Source: Elusimicrobiota bacterium (lineage in GTDB: Bacteria; Elusimicrobiota; Elusimicrobia; UBA1565; JACRDR01). From it: 64,000 nt of DNA. Position 1 is the stretch's first letter; each line of letters opens with the position of its first letter. Below are positions 49,112 through 58,637 of the stretch, in pieces. The notes under the pieces were generated by a model. That model did not search any database. It saw only the letters and a list, made by a program, of their open reading frames with translations, and was not told the DNA's origin. The stretch spans positions 62,001 to 126,000 of the forward strand of contig JACQBA010000001.1 of the NCBI GenBank assembly GCA_016194745.1, read 5' to 3'. The position numbers and the translations under genes were made by a program.

Positions 49112-50931
49112 TGAATGTGTCCGCCTCGCGCGGCCTCCAGAAGAGTCAATCCATCGGCATTGCGTCTCGACTGCAACAGCACTCCGTCAACCGCGCCCGC
49201 CATCGCGGAGGACGGCGCGAGCGGCCCCGCGCTGGTGATCCAAAGCTCGCGCTTGCGACGGCGCAGTTCCGCGTGCGCCTGTTTCAGGAACCGGATCGTC
49301 TGCGGCCTGTTCATGTCGACAGTCCGCAGCTGCAGGTTCAGTCCCGCGATATCCTGTCCCTCCGCGGCCTGACCCAGCCGAGCGACCAGGCGATCCGTCG
49401 TTCTCGGATCGCCCAAAGTGAACGTGCCGGCGTCCGGCAGGGAGACGAGCGGAATGAGGCGGCAGCGGAAGAAGCCCGCCAATGACGCCAGGAACTCGCG
49501 TTCGCCCAAGGCCTGCGCCAAACCTCCATCCTGCCCGATCTTCAGCCATTGCGGGGAGATCGCCCGGGCGTACACCGCCTCCTCCCGTAAACCTTTCAAG
49601 CGCCTCTCGTCCAGCGGCCCGCCGGCTTCGCTCAAGGCCACCCAGGAAGCGCCGAGCGGATCGGCCCGGAAGGAGGTGACCAAGCCCATCGCGGACCGAG
49701 GCCTCGCGTCGTAGACGGCCAACAGGATGCGCCCATAGTCGACATTTGGATGCACGCGGAGGCTGCGTCCGAAAAGCATGCGCCCGTTGACGTGGAGCAG
49801 GGCCGCGTCCTCCTTGACGACGAAACGCACGCGTGAAGGCATGGAGTCGGAAGTGACGGGCGCTCGGGCCAGCATCGTCACCAGGTGCTTCGGTCCGATC
49901 TTCTGCTCGATGTACCAGAATCCGTTGCGCAAACCCGCCCGCACGAAGCCCCCGTCCTCGCGGTAGCGCGCATACGCCCACAGTTCCTTTTCGTAGCGCT
50001 TCACCTCGAACTCGATCGCGACGTCCCGCCAGCGCTCCGTGCCGCGGAGCAGGATCCCGGCGCCCGTCTGCTTCGGGGTCGGAAGGAGGGCGAGTCTGTT
50101 CGGTTCGGCGGAGACTATCCCCCACCCCACGATCCAGTTCTCCGCGATGGGCTTAGAGAAGTCGTCCGCGAAGCCGACCTCGCGCGGCCAAGACTTGTCG
50201 ATAATCCGCAGTGTTTCGGCCGCCGTCCGCGACGGCGACACCGTCATGACCTTCAGCGACCTCGGCTGATCCTTGTCGTCGTTGTACCCAATCTCCGACT
50301 CCACGAACTTGAAACGATGCGCCTCGGGGTCAAGAGGCGAGGGAAGGCGCTGGTCGTTCTCAAGGACCGCATCGAGCGCAGGGAGCAAGTCCGGCGCGGC
50401 GACGGGATGAGGCTGTGACACGGCTCCGAAATCCCACGCCCCTCCCTTCACGAGCTGTCCCAGCGCGTGGCGCGAAAGGAACTGACGTTGATCGACCCTG
50501 CCCGACGTCGCGATTCCGTTCAAGAACAGCGTTCCCGGCATCCGCAGACGCTTGAGCACCTTATCGGAGTATCGGACGCTCTTGGGGTAGTCCTCATCGA
50601 AGGTCAAGAGAACGGCCCGCCGCGGCAGGAGGCGTTTCTTTTCATAGAAATCCTTCACGTCGCGGAGGCGGATCGCGGTATAGCCGTTGCGGTTGAGTTC
50701 CGTGACGATCGCCTCGAATTGGCCGAGGGAAATGGTATGAGGTGCTCCGCGTCGAGTGATCCTCGGGAACAGAAGTGCCAGAAACTTACGCTCGGTGCGA
50801 TCCGCCTCTTTCGGGCTCCATACGCCGTAATACTCCCGGCGGACGTAGGCCTGGCCTTCCATCTTCCAAAGGATGCAGCTTCCGGTAGCCAGCAGGATGA
50901 AGAGCCACTGGCCCAAATAGCTCCGCCTCAT
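49108..50931 (-). CDS. Membrane-anchored polysaccharide deacetylase-like protein with C-terminal glycan-associated domains
   Basis: A 607-residue protein with an N-terminal membrane segment (SYLGQWLFILLATGSCILW). Residues ~45-165 resemble a PgaB-like deacetylase (ISLGQFEAIVTELNRNGYTA, VLLTFDEDYPKSVRY), but the usual DDG is DED and the His motif is not obvious, so activity is uncertain. The middle (~255-430) looks like a lectin/DUF1080-type beta-sandwich (VAIEFEVKRYEKELWAYARY). The C-terminal ~180 residues are barrel-like with IAGLNLQLRTVDMN, reminiscent of the glycoside-hydrolase half of PgaB. ATG at 50931 overlaps the synthase gene's stop (ATGA). Confidence 0.68.
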   Translation of the reverse strand: MRRSYLGQWLFILLATGSCILWKMEGQAYVRREYYGVWSPKEADRTERKFLALLFPRITRRGAPHTISLGQFEAIVTELNRNGYTAIRLRDVKDFYEKKRLLPRRAVLLTFDEDYPKSVRYSDKVLKRLRMPGTLFLNGIATSGRVDQRQFLSRHALGQLVKGGAWDFGAVSQPHPVAAPDLLPALDAVLENDQRLPSPLDPEAHRFKFVESEIGYNDDKDQPRSLKVMTVSPSRTAAETLRIIDKSWPREVGFADDFSKPIAENWIVGWGIVSAEPNRLALLPTPKQTGAGILLRGTERWRDVAIEFEVKRYEKELWAYARYREDGGFVRAGLRNGFWYIEQKIGPKHLVTMLARAPVTSDSMPSRVRFVVKEDAALLHVNGRMLFGRSLRVHPNVDYGRILLAVYDARPRSAMGLVTSFRADPLGASWVALSEAGGPLDERRLKGLREEAVYARAISPQWLKIGQDGGLAQALGEREFLASLAGFFRCRLIPLVSLPDAGTFTLGDPRTTDRLVARLGQAAEGQDIAGLNLQLRTVDMNRPQTIRFLKQAHAELRRRKRELWITSAGPLAPSSAMAGAVDGVLLQSRRNADGLTLLEAARGGHIQ

Positions 50932-52529
50932 CGCGTCCCCCAATGGTTCTTGCGGATCGTCAGCATCGCGTAATATGTCTGAGGTCCGGTCAGCAGCATC
51001 GAGCTGGCCATCCAGAGCATGCCCAGGAGCCAGTGCGGACTTGGGCGTCGGTAGAGGAAATATAGGGATTGCAGCAGTCCGACCATGATGAGCCCGAACA
51101 CATAAAAGAGGACCACGGACTCGCTGATCCTCATGGTGGACTCAAGATAGAACACCCGCACGAGCATCGCCGGGGACAAAAGGCTAAAACCGGCGGCCGC
51201 GTAGAAGGAGATCGCCGCGATGGGCGCCTTTCGATGCATATATCGAGAGGCGATCAAGGTCTCGCGCAGCCACGACTTCTTCCATCGCACCTGCTGGCGG
51301 AGGTAATGCCCCCATGTCTCCGGGACTATCGTCGACGCGACCGCCGATTCGTTGTAAATCACGCGGTACTTGCGCAAGATAAAATTCGTGAGGCTGCGGT
51401 CGTCCCCAAACGTCGCCGGTCGACCCAGAAACTTCTGGTTGAGCCACGGTTCAAGGATCTCCAGAAGATACTTCCGACGGTAAGCGGAGAGGCAGCCCGG
51501 GCAGCACGTCACGCAGCTGTAGAGGCTCTCGGACGACTTGAGCAGGCGGTAGGAGACGAAGTAGCGAACCTCCTGCAGGCCCGTGAGGGCGTTCTTGTCC
51601 GCGTTCTCGACTTCCGTGTAGCCCGCCGAAGCGCCCAAGGTCGGATCCTCGAACCCGCAGACAATGCGCCGCAGCGCGTCGTGGAACAGGAACGTATCCG
51701 AATCCACGAACACGACGATATCCCCGGTCGCCTGCCTCACGCCGGCGGCCATCCCAAAGCGCTTGCCGCTCGGCTTCAAGGTGATCACTTGGAGATCCGA
51801 ATAGCGCTCGCGCATCTCGGCCAGCACCTTGGGAGTCCCGTCGGAGGAGCCGTCGTCGACCACGATGACCTCGCGCTTATGTTCCGGGTAGTCGGCCTCG
51901 TAACAAGACTGGATCGTCGCCGCGATCGCGCGTTCCTCGTTGCGAACCGAGATAACGATGCTGATCGTCGGCGTCAGGCCCTTGTAAGGAGGGTCCTTAT
52001 GGCGCCACGAAAGGAAGAAGCGCGACACGAGATAGGTCAAGAGAGTCACGCTGTAGACGTAAAAGAACGGCGAGTACCAGAAATAATCGAGATTGCGCCA
52101 CTTGAGCCAGACGACGGTGGAGAGCACCGCCACAAGCATCGTCCCGATCTTGAACTGATAGGACCGAATCGCGCAGTTGGCGAGCTGCGTGAGTTCCTGC
52201 TCCCAATTTAGAACGATCAGGTATCGCACCGCTCCGTTCGTGCAAAGCGGACGCACGTCCCGTACTTTCGCCTCGAACTCACATGGAAGACCTCGGAAGA
52301 AGTTCGAGACGGCCCTCGGCAGCTGCAGGCGCACTTTCACCCGCTGTCCGATCGACAGCGCCTCAGAGGCCTCGACCCGCAGGGTGGATTCGTCGAACGC
52401 GGTGGCTCTGCAGCGGTAGCGCTTGCCGCCGAACGGCCCGCGCATCGGAACGACCGTCACAGGGAAGGATTCGGCGGTTCGAACGAACGGTTGGGTGTCT
52501 ATCGCGGAAAGCTCTTTCGTTCTAGTCAT
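50928..52529 (-). CDS. Processive GT2 polysaccharide synthase with N-terminal PilZ-like domain
   Basis: A 533-residue protein. Residues ~1-115 look like a PilZ domain (CRATAFDESTLRVEASEALS), but the RxxxR arm is not evident and the last Gly of DxSxxG is Arg, so c-di-GMP binding is uncertain. Two membrane spans follow, then the synthase domain: VVDDGSSDGTPKVLAEMRE, VFVDSDT, FGDDRSLTNF, and RQQVRWKKSW (QxxRW), then further spans. This pattern is that of PgaC/NodC/hyaluronan-type enzymes that polymerise UDP-GlcNAc-like donors. ATG at 52529 overlaps the epimerase stop (ATGA). Confidence 0.88.
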   Translation of the reverse strand: MTRTKELSAIDTQPFVRTAESFPVTVVPMRGPFGGKRYRCRATAFDESTLRVEASEALSIGQRVKVRLQLPRAVSNFFRGLPCEFEAKVRDVRPLCTNGAVRYLIVLNWEQELTQLANCAIRSYQFKIGTMLVAVLSTVVWLKWRNLDYFWYSPFFYVYSVTLLTYLVSRFFLSWRHKDPPYKGLTPTISIVISVRNEERAIAATIQSCYEADYPEHKREVIVVDDGSSDGTPKVLAEMRERYSDLQVITLKPSGKRFGMAAGVRQATGDIVVFVDSDTFLFHDALRRIVCGFEDPTLGASAGYTEVENADKNALTGLQEVRYFVSYRLLKSSESLYSCVTCCPGCLSAYRRKYLLEILEPWLNQKFLGRPATFGDDRSLTNFILRKYRVIYNESAVASTIVPETWGHYLRQQVRWKKSWLRETLIASRYMHRKAPIAAISFYAAAGFSLLSPAMLVRVFYLESTMRISESVVLFYVFGLIMVGLLQSLYFLYRRPSPHWLLGMLWMASSMLLTGPQTYYAMLTIRKNHWGTR

Positions 52530-53812
52530 GAAGCCAGGGCTGCGGGATCATGCGCGAGTATATTTTGCGCCGCGCCGTTAGAACCATGGACGACCTGTGA
52601 ATTGATTGCGTCCTGGTTGTGAACGGCTCCGCGGCCCTGATGCTCCGTCGGCAGCGCGCATTCAAAAGCCTCCGGAGGCTGAGCGGCAAGACCAAGGTGG
52701 TGCCGCACGGCGTCGACGATGCGCCGGCTCGCTTGCCCGTCGCCGAAGAGGCCGATGCCTCGCGCCATCGACAAATAGAACGCGGCGTCCGTCATGAGCC
52801 GTGAGGCGAGCTCCTCGACGCGGCCTCCCTCCGTCCCCGCCAAGAGGGCCACGCCCGCGCTTACCGCCTCCGGCCGTTCCGTCACCGATCTCAGCACCAG
52901 CACCGGCTTGCCCAACGACGGCGCCTCCTCCTGAAGCCCCCCGGAGTCCGTCATGACGAACCAACTCCGATTCAACAGATGCACCGTATCAAGGTAATCC
53001 AGAGTCGGCAGCAGGTGGGCGCGAGGATGATTGAGAATCCCGCGGACCGTCTTCTGCACCGAGGGATTCAGATGAACGGGGTAAAATAAATGCAGACCGT
53101 CGTGTCGTTTGACGAGAGATTGAAAGGCCTTGCAAAGATTCGCCAACGGCTCGCCGAGGTTTTCCCGGCGGTGGGTCGTCACGAGAGCGATTTTTTCGCC
53201 GGGCTTGACGGTCTCCATGGCCGCGCGAAGCGCCGGTTCATCGAAGACGTGCGCACGCTCGCAGCCCCATCTCAGCGCGTCGATGACGGTGTTTCCCGTT
53301 TGGATGATCGCGCGGTCGGCGATGCCCTCCGCCAGCAGGTTCCCGCGGGCAACCGCGGTCGGCGCGAAGTGATAGTCGCTGAGCCTCGCCGTCAGGAGCC
53401 GGTTGATCTCCTCAGGGAACGGATTCGCCCGGTCGAAGGACCGCAAACCCGCTTCCACGTGTCCCACGGGGACGCGCTCGTAAAAGGCGGCGAGCGCGGT
53501 CACGAAAGTCGTGGTCGTATCGCCCTGAATGAGGAGGAAGTCGGGTTTAGCCTCGCGCAGCACTTGCTGCAATCGGGGCAGGGCCTTCGCGCTGAAGGAG
53601 CTTAAGTCCTGGTTCGGCTCCATGAGATCCAGATCGTAGTCGGGCGTCAGATCGAAGCTCCTCAGCATCTGGTCGAGCATTTCACGATGCTGCGCCGTCA
53701 CGCACACGCGCGTGGAGAGGTCCGGACGGCTCCGGAGCTCCCGGACGACTGGAGCGAGCTTGATCACTTCGGGCCGGGTTCCGAAGACGACGAGCACGGT
53801 AGGTTTGTTCAT
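52526..53812 (-). CDS. wecB: UDP-N-acetylglucosamine 2-epimerase (non-hydrolysing)
   Basis: A 428-residue enzyme converting UDP-GlcNAc to UDP-ManNAc. Diagnostic motifs: VVFGTRPEVIKLAPV, QGDTTTTF, GHVEAGLRSFD, PFPEEINR, VTTHRRENLG and DSGGLQEEAPSLG. A C-terminal tail of about 50 residues is extra relative to the ~375-residue family norm. Its position next to the NfrB-like gene matches the E. coli pathway, where WecB supplies UDP-ManNAc for the NfrB polysaccharide. Confidence 0.95.
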   Translation of the reverse strand: MNKPTVLVVFGTRPEVIKLAPVVRELRSRPDLSTRVCVTAQHREMLDQMLRSFDLTPDYDLDLMEPNQDLSSFSAKALPRLQQVLREAKPDFLLIQGDTTTTFVTALAAFYERVPVGHVEAGLRSFDRANPFPEEINRLLTARLSDYHFAPTAVARGNLLAEGIADRAIIQTGNTVIDALRWGCERAHVFDEPALRAAMETVKPGEKIALVTTHRRENLGEPLANLCKAFQSLVKRHDGLHLFYPVHLNPSVQKTVRGILNHPRAHLLPTLDYLDTVHLLNRSWFVMTDSGGLQEEAPSLGKPVLVLRSVTERPEAVSAGVALLAGTEGGRVEELASRLMTDAAFYLSMARGIGLFGDGQASRRIVDAVRHHLGLAAQPPEAFECALPTEHQGRGAVHNQDAINSQVVHGSNGAAQNILAHDPAALAS

Positions 53813-53819
53813 GGGCTCC

Positions 53820-55751
53820 TCACTGCAATTGATCGATCCCTGCCTGCCGCGCGAGCGGCAATTGAATGACGGAAGCTATGGGTCCTCGCCCGCGCTTCAG
53901 GCGATCGATGGCGTCGACGATGCTCCTTCTTCCCGACAGAACGAGCCGGTAGGGGCAGCCAAGGTTCGCGTCGAGCCATTTGCGCATGCGCGCGTCCAGC
54001 ACATCGGCCGCCGCGACCACGAGCGGGTGGGCCTGGACGTCCACCACGATCATGAGATGCTCGCGGCAGGCCTCTTCGGAAATGTGGTCCATGGCTTCCG
54101 GGTCGAGCTTGTCGGGATCGATCGTCCAGGCCTCCGCCTTGAGCTGCTTGGCAAGCGTAGCCACGACATCCGCTTCGGACACGTAGCCGAGGTCCACCAG
54201 GATATCGCCGAGCAGCCGCCGGCGCTCCTTTTGGGCGTTCAACGCCTCATTGAGGTGCGCAAGAGTAACCATGCGGCTATCCAGCAGCAGGTCTCCGAGC
54301 TTCCGCTTGTAGCCGAGAAGTTGCGCCTCGGTAGGAAAGGCATGAGCCGTCTTCGCCCAAACGAGCTTTTGACCCGAGAACTTGGCGCACAGGAACAAAC
54401 GGGTCGCCTTTGCGACGGCGAAGAAATTTACGACGTTTCCCCAAATGATTCGCGGGATCGACAGAAGAGCCTGCGGCCACGACGTGATCCTCCGCAAAGT
54501 CGCCAGACGCTGCAGGCACCGGTTCGTCAGCAGCAGGGAGTCCGCGTACACGACGCTCCAGACCCAGCTCCCAGCCGCGATGTGGAGAGGGAAGAGGCCC
54601 GCCGTCGAGTGTCTCCCCATGATCGCGTCAGCGGCCGCTTCGGCGAGAAGGAGATACCCCAGCATGTTGACCGAGTTCGTCGCGAGGGTCTTGCGGTCGC
54701 GCCAAACCATGTAGCGAAGCGCCAAGTTCCCCTCCCAGCCTCTCTGCTGCCAGCCGTGGAAGACAATGCCCAGCGTCCAACGCGCCTTTTGGCGGACGGC
54801 GTCCTTGAACTTGGACGGGAAGTACTCCCTCGTGCCGACGAGTTCTCGGACCCGCTTCAGGCGCTCGCGATGGAACGGCCAGCCCGTTCTCACCACCTGC
54901 GTCCTCTCGACGAAATGCTGGAGCAGGATCGAACGCTTGCCGATCGCCTTTAAGCGGAACGCGAGATCGTAGTCCTCCGTAAACGTGCATACGTTGAATA
55001 TCTGTCCTTTGTGAACTACGGCCAGTTCCTCGATCGCGTCGCGCGAGAAACCCGTGCCGACTCCGGCGGACGGCACCATCCCGCTGAGGCGCTCTCGAAC
55101 CACCATGTCCTTCAAGTGGGACTCGGCGAACTCGTCCAGGTAGGTGCCGGCCGTGAAATCGCCGTAGTCGGATTCGAACGGCACCACCGGAATCTGAACC
55201 ATCGGAACACGAGGGATCAGGTGATTCATGAGTTTGAACGACAGAGGGTGGACCATGTCCTCGGAGTCATGGAGCATGATGATCTTGATGCCTTTGCCGG
55301 TCGTCTTGTCATAATGCCGGATGCCTTCGATGATCCAGTTGAGGCAGTCCGCCTTGTTCGTGGGCCCCTCATGCGGGCAGACGATCCGGTGCACGCGCGG
55401 CTCCAGTTCGGCGACTGCCGCGACCGCCAGCATCGTCGCTTCGTCGTTTGGATACGTGCCCACGAAGATGTCGAAGTTCTCGTAATCCACCGTGCGGATC
55501 GTGTTGCGCAGCATCTGCGCAATCACGGCATGCTCTTGCCATGCGGGGATCATGACAGCTATCGCCTGCTCCGGCTCGGCGCTCAACTGCTCCTCGGTCA
55601 CCGAGGGATAGCGGCCTCGAAAGACCGCGCGATAGAGTTCGCTCCCGTAATAGCAGAGGTCTACGAAGAGGTCGTCCAACCCGCTGATCAGTATGCCCAC
55701 AGCCACGACGGCCGTGAGGTCCTGCATCGCGGTCTCCCACGGCGTCACCAT
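53820..55751 (-). CDS. nfrB: NfrB-like inner-membrane glycosyltransferase with MshEN domain
   Basis: A 643-residue protein. N-terminal span (TAVVAVGILISGLDDLFVDL), GT2-type catalytic region (AVMIPAWQEHAVIAQMLRNT, IIMLHDSEDMVHP, TFTEDYDLAFRLK, and QKARWTLGIVFHGW), more spans, then from ~470 an MshEN/GspE-N-like domain (KLGDLLLDSRMVTLAHLNEA, LGDILVDLGYVSEADVVATL). MshEN domains bind c-di-GMP, so the enzyme is probably switched on by that messenger, as NfrB is in E. coli. Start ATG 55751 overlaps the stop of the NfrA-like gene by seven bases. Confidence 0.9.
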   Translation of the reverse strand: MVTPWETAMQDLTAVVAVGILISGLDDLFVDLCYYGSELYRAVFRGRYPSVTEEQLSAEPEQAIAVMIPAWQEHAVIAQMLRNTIRTVDYENFDIFVGTYPNDEATMLAVAAVAELEPRVHRIVCPHEGPTNKADCLNWIIEGIRHYDKTTGKGIKIIMLHDSEDMVHPLSFKLMNHLIPRVPMVQIPVVPFESDYGDFTAGTYLDEFAESHLKDMVVRERLSGMVPSAGVGTGFSRDAIEELAVVHKGQIFNVCTFTEDYDLAFRLKAIGKRSILLQHFVERTQVVRTGWPFHRERLKRVRELVGTREYFPSKFKDAVRQKARWTLGIVFHGWQQRGWEGNLALRYMVWRDRKTLATNSVNMLGYLLLAEAAADAIMGRHSTAGLFPLHIAAGSWVWSVVYADSLLLTNRCLQRLATLRRITSWPQALLSIPRIIWGNVVNFFAVAKATRLFLCAKFSGQKLVWAKTAHAFPTEAQLLGYKRKLGDLLLDSRMVTLAHLNEALNAQKERRRLLGDILVDLGYVSEADVVATLAKQLKAEAWTIDPDKLDPEAMDHISEEACREHLMIVVDVQAHPLVVAAADVLDARMRKWLDANLGCPYRLVLSGRRSIVDAIDRLKRGRGPIASVIQLPLARQAGIDQLQ

Positions 55752-57415
55752 AGATAGCCATGCCAGCGAAAAGGCCGGCCACCCGTCTCTTCCTCGTAAC
55801 CCGGCTTGGAGGCCCTTTCCGCTGGAGGCCCCTGAATCGAGAAGCGCTTCGTGAAAAGAAGCGACAGCCTGAAGTCGTTGTAGTTCGCCCCGTATGGGTT
55901 CGGATCGCGGCCCTCGATCCCGAGATAGACGCCGCGGTAAAACTCGGCGCGCAGCTTGACGCTGTAGCGCAGGATCGGGTGAAGCTCGATGCCGGCGCCC
56001 AACTCGATGAGATTGTTGAAGAAGTCCCTGTTGACGTCCTTCATGACGTTCACCGGAACGTAGGCGGAGACCAAGGTCCGCGCCGTATCGACGAGTTTGA
56101 AGCCCTCGCGGTACTGCACCAAGCCGATGACGTTGTCGCGGTAGCGGGCGTAGTAGCCTACGTTGAACCCGAGGTCCGAGAACGCGCGCTCCGGAAAAAC
56201 CTCCCCGAGCGTAAGCCAGCCGATGGGTCCGTAATGCTTATTCCAATAATGATAGTCCGCCAGCTGCACCTGAGGATTCCACTCGGAGGCGCTGTCGTGC
56301 TCGGGCGTCCGAGTCAGGTTGAAGACCTTGTTGTATTCCGCCGTAAGGCTGGCATTGAAGCCTTCCGGCTGCAGGCGGATGCCGGGACCTAGCGACAGCG
56401 CATTGTCGGATAGTACCTGCGGCTCCGTGCCTGCGTGGGATTTGGAGTCCTGCGCATATCGGGTACCTAAATAGACGCTGACCGGCGAGTCGTGGGGCAA
56501 CCGGTAGCCGAATTGCGCCTCCGCGTACGCAATCCGGTTCGAGAAGCGCGACGTATAGTAAGGGCTGCCGTAGATGTCCAAAAACACCCTCGAGTGACGA
56601 CTCCGGATGTTTTCGACGGCGGCGCGCGCCGATTCACGGACCTCGGGGTCGGGGCTAGCCAAGGCTGCATTGAACGACCTCATGGCGCTGCGCTCGTTCC
56701 TCATCGAGTCGTACATGTAGCCGAGCTCGAGGGAGGTCAGGAAGTCCGTCGGCTGCAAGCGGCGCGCGCCCTCGAAGCTCTTGATGGCGGAGTCGACGTT
56801 GCCTTCCTGGACGCTCATGTAGCCCAGCTGCTTGTGGACCTCGGCGCGATCAGGCCCCCCCTTGAGAGCGCGTTGGAAACGCTCTTTGGCCAAGGAGCGT
56901 TTCCCGCGTTTCAGGGCGTCGTAACCGTCGTTGAGAAGCGTGTCCCCTTCCACCTTGCGCGGCGCGTCCGCGGAGATGCTGAGCACGCTCTGAAGCGCCG
57001 CGCCCGCCTGCTCCTGGAACTCGTTCGGCGTTCGCAGAACGATGCGAAAATCGTCGGCAGCGGCGTCGAGGTCGCCTAGCCCCTGCCGAGCGTATCCCAG
57101 TTCCATGCGCAGGCGCACGTTCCCCGGGTCCTCGTCCAAGGCGGAGCCCAAGTATCGCACGGCCTCCTTCCAATGCTGAAGCCGCATGTGGAGGTATCCC
57201 AGTTCCAACCGCACTTGGTGGTTGGCGGGATCGGAAAAGAGGATCTCCGAGAACTCGCGTAGGGCTTGGGTGTCGTAGCCGCGCTGGATGAGATCGTAGG
57301 CGCGCACGAGCTTCGCGTCGGCGGTCTCCGGCGCCCGCTGCCGGTGCGCGGTGCAAGCACCGATGGCAGCCGCCGCGAGCAGGAACGCCGCTGTTCTAGC
57401 CAGACGATCTGTCAT
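55745..57415 (-). CDS. nfrA: NfrA-like outer-membrane TPR lipoprotein
   Basis: A 556-residue protein with a signal sequence and lipobox-like IGAC. TPR repeats fill ~25-300 (HQVRLELGYLHMRLQHWKEA, LTSLELGYMYDSMRNERSA); the rest looks like the membrane-facing C-terminal domain of N4 adsorption protein A, with aromatic amphipathic strands such as FSNRIAYAEAQFGYRL. NfrA exports the NfrB polysaccharide through the outer membrane and serves as the phage N4 receptor in E. coli. ATG at 57415 is chosen because the signal sequence starts there; the longer frame reads through an unrelated stretch. Confidence 0.82.
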   Translation of the reverse strand: MTDRLARTAAFLLAAAAIGACTAHRQRAPETADAKLVRAYDLIQRGYDTQALREFSEILFSDPANHQVRLELGYLHMRLQHWKEAVRYLGSALDEDPGNVRLRMELGYARQGLGDLDAAADDFRIVLRTPNEFQEQAGAALQSVLSISADAPRKVEGDTLLNDGYDALKRGKRSLAKERFQRALKGGPDRAEVHKQLGYMSVQEGNVDSAIKSFEGARRLQPTDFLTSLELGYMYDSMRNERSAMRSFNAALASPDPEVRESARAAVENIRSRHSRVFLDIYGSPYYTSRFSNRIAYAEAQFGYRLPHDSPVSVYLGTRYAQDSKSHAGTEPQVLSDNALSLGPGIRLQPEGFNASLTAEYNKVFNLTRTPEHDSASEWNPQVQLADYHYWNKHYGPIGWLTLGEVFPERAFSDLGFNVGYYARYRDNVIGLVQYREGFKLVDTARTLVSAYVPVNVMKDVNRDFFNNLIELGAGIELHPILRYSVKLRAEFYRGVYLGIEGRDPNPYGANYNDFRLSLLFTKRFSIQGPPAERASKPGYEEETGGRPFRWHGYLW

Positions 57416-57485
57416 CCGCTGATTCCGTGGGAGAATTCGTCCCCCGCGGCGACGCCGTCTCGCCGCGGGGGAGCGGCTTGCCTCT

Positions 57486-58502
57486 CTACCGATTCGACTG
57501 CGATGCCGTGCCCGCCGGCGCCTCCGGAGAAGCGCTCGTATTGAAAGCCGCTGCGGCCGCGGCATGGATCTTCTCGTCCGGGCTCGTCATGGCGACGCTG
57601 AACGCCTCGCCTGCCTTGGCCCGCTCCCCGAGTCGCTGGTAGACGTACCCGAGCTGAAGGGCTACGAAGTAGTCCGTCGGCTCGGCCGCCCGAGCCGCTT
57701 CGAAGTGCTCCGACGCGGCCTTCAGCGAACCCGCCTCAAGGTCCAGGAATCCCAGTTCCTTCGCCGCCAGGGCGTTCTTGGCATCGGCCTTGAACGCCGC
57801 TTGGAACCGCTGGCGCGCGGCCTGCTTATCCCCGGAGCGAAGGGCGGCATAGGCGGATTCGAGAGTCTTTTGCTGCTTCTCCGCGGCTGCAGCCCGAACG
57901 TTTGCCTGGGCGTCTTTGACCGTCTTGAGCGCCGACTGCGCCTGCGCTTGGAACTCGCCGGGCTCGGACGCTGCATCCTCGAACTCCTTTGCCGCAGACT
58001 CGAAGTCCTTCGTGGCTTGGTAGGCGTAGCCCAGGTCCATATGCAGCCTCATGTTCTTCGGGTCCTGTACGGAGGCCGCTTTGAGATACTTGACCGCGCT
58101 GGGCCAGCGCTTGAAGCCCGCTTGTAGATATCCCAACTCGATGAGGGCGGCATGATTTTCCGGGTCGCTCTTCAGCACGGTGCTGAAGGCCTGGACAGCC
58201 TCGGATTTCTTGTTAGCCCGAATGAGGCTGTAGCCCCGCTCCAGCTGCTGCTTCACCTGGGCGGGTTGCCCCGCAGGCCTGGCGCCTTGAGCGACGGCGC
58301 CCCAGGGAGCCAAGAGCAGCGCTCCCAGAAGAAACGCGGAGATGGACTTGACGTCCGTTCCTCGTTTGGGAGTCGTCGCTCCGGAGTCTTTCCCATCCTC
58401 CTCGCGAATCGGAACTTGGCCGCGGACGGAGTCCGTGAATTCCGCCCTGATCCCCGTTGCACTGAAGAAATACCGCGCGACCGGCGTGCTGCCGTTACTC
58501 AT
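57486..58502 (-). CDS. TPR protein, paralogue of the NfrA N-terminal region
   Basis: A 338-residue protein. After ~50 polar residues comes a hydrophobic segment (ISAFLLGALLLAPWGAVAQG), a signal peptide or anchor, then TPR repeats (NHAALIELGYLQAGFKRWPS, ALQLGYVYQRLGERAKAGEA) closely similar to those of the downstream NfrA-like protein. It probably works with NfrA in the periplasm or outer membrane. The first 50 residues before the hydrophobic segment are unusual; no closer start exists, and AGGGGG lies nine bases before ATG 58502. First gene of the polysaccharide operon under box site 9. Confidence 0.75.
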   Translation of the reverse strand: MSNGSTPVARYFFSATGIRAEFTDSVRGQVPIREEDGKDSGATTPKRGTDVKSISAFLLGALLLAPWGAVAQGARPAGQPAQVKQQLERGYSLIRANKKSEAVQAFSTVLKSDPENHAALIELGYLQAGFKRWPSAVKYLKAASVQDPKNMRLHMDLGYAYQATKDFESAAKEFEDAASEPGEFQAQAQSALKTVKDAQANVRAAAAEKQQKTLESAYAALRSGDKQAARQRFQAAFKADAKNALAAKELGFLDLEAGSLKAASEHFEAARAAEPTDYFVALQLGYVYQRLGERAKAGEAFSVAMTSPDEKIHAAAAAAFNTSASPEAPAGTASQSNR

Positions 58503-58566
58503 GATGAACTACCCCCTAAGTCTCTTCGTCGAGACTTCATTTGTCGCCTTCATGCGACGTTGATGG

Positions 58567-58610
58567 AAAGTAACAGAATTCCTGCCGTGAACCCATGGAC
58601 GCCGTGAGAA
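58567..58610 (-). promoter_or_regulatory. Shared 18-base box promoter, site 9 (exopolysaccharide operon)
   Basis: On the minus strand TTCTCA-N6-CCATGG (58593-58610), exactly 20 bases, TACTTT (58567-58572). It lies upstream of the gene starting at 58502 and thus of the nfr-like operon down to 45515. Confidence 0.55.
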
Positions 58611-58637
58611 ACTTTCTTGGCGGAAATGTAGCCTTCG

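Noticed and set aside
53820..57415. Phage-derived region because of N4 receptor homologues
   Set aside because: NfrA and NfrB are host proteins used as a phage receptor; there are no phage structural, integrase or replication genes.
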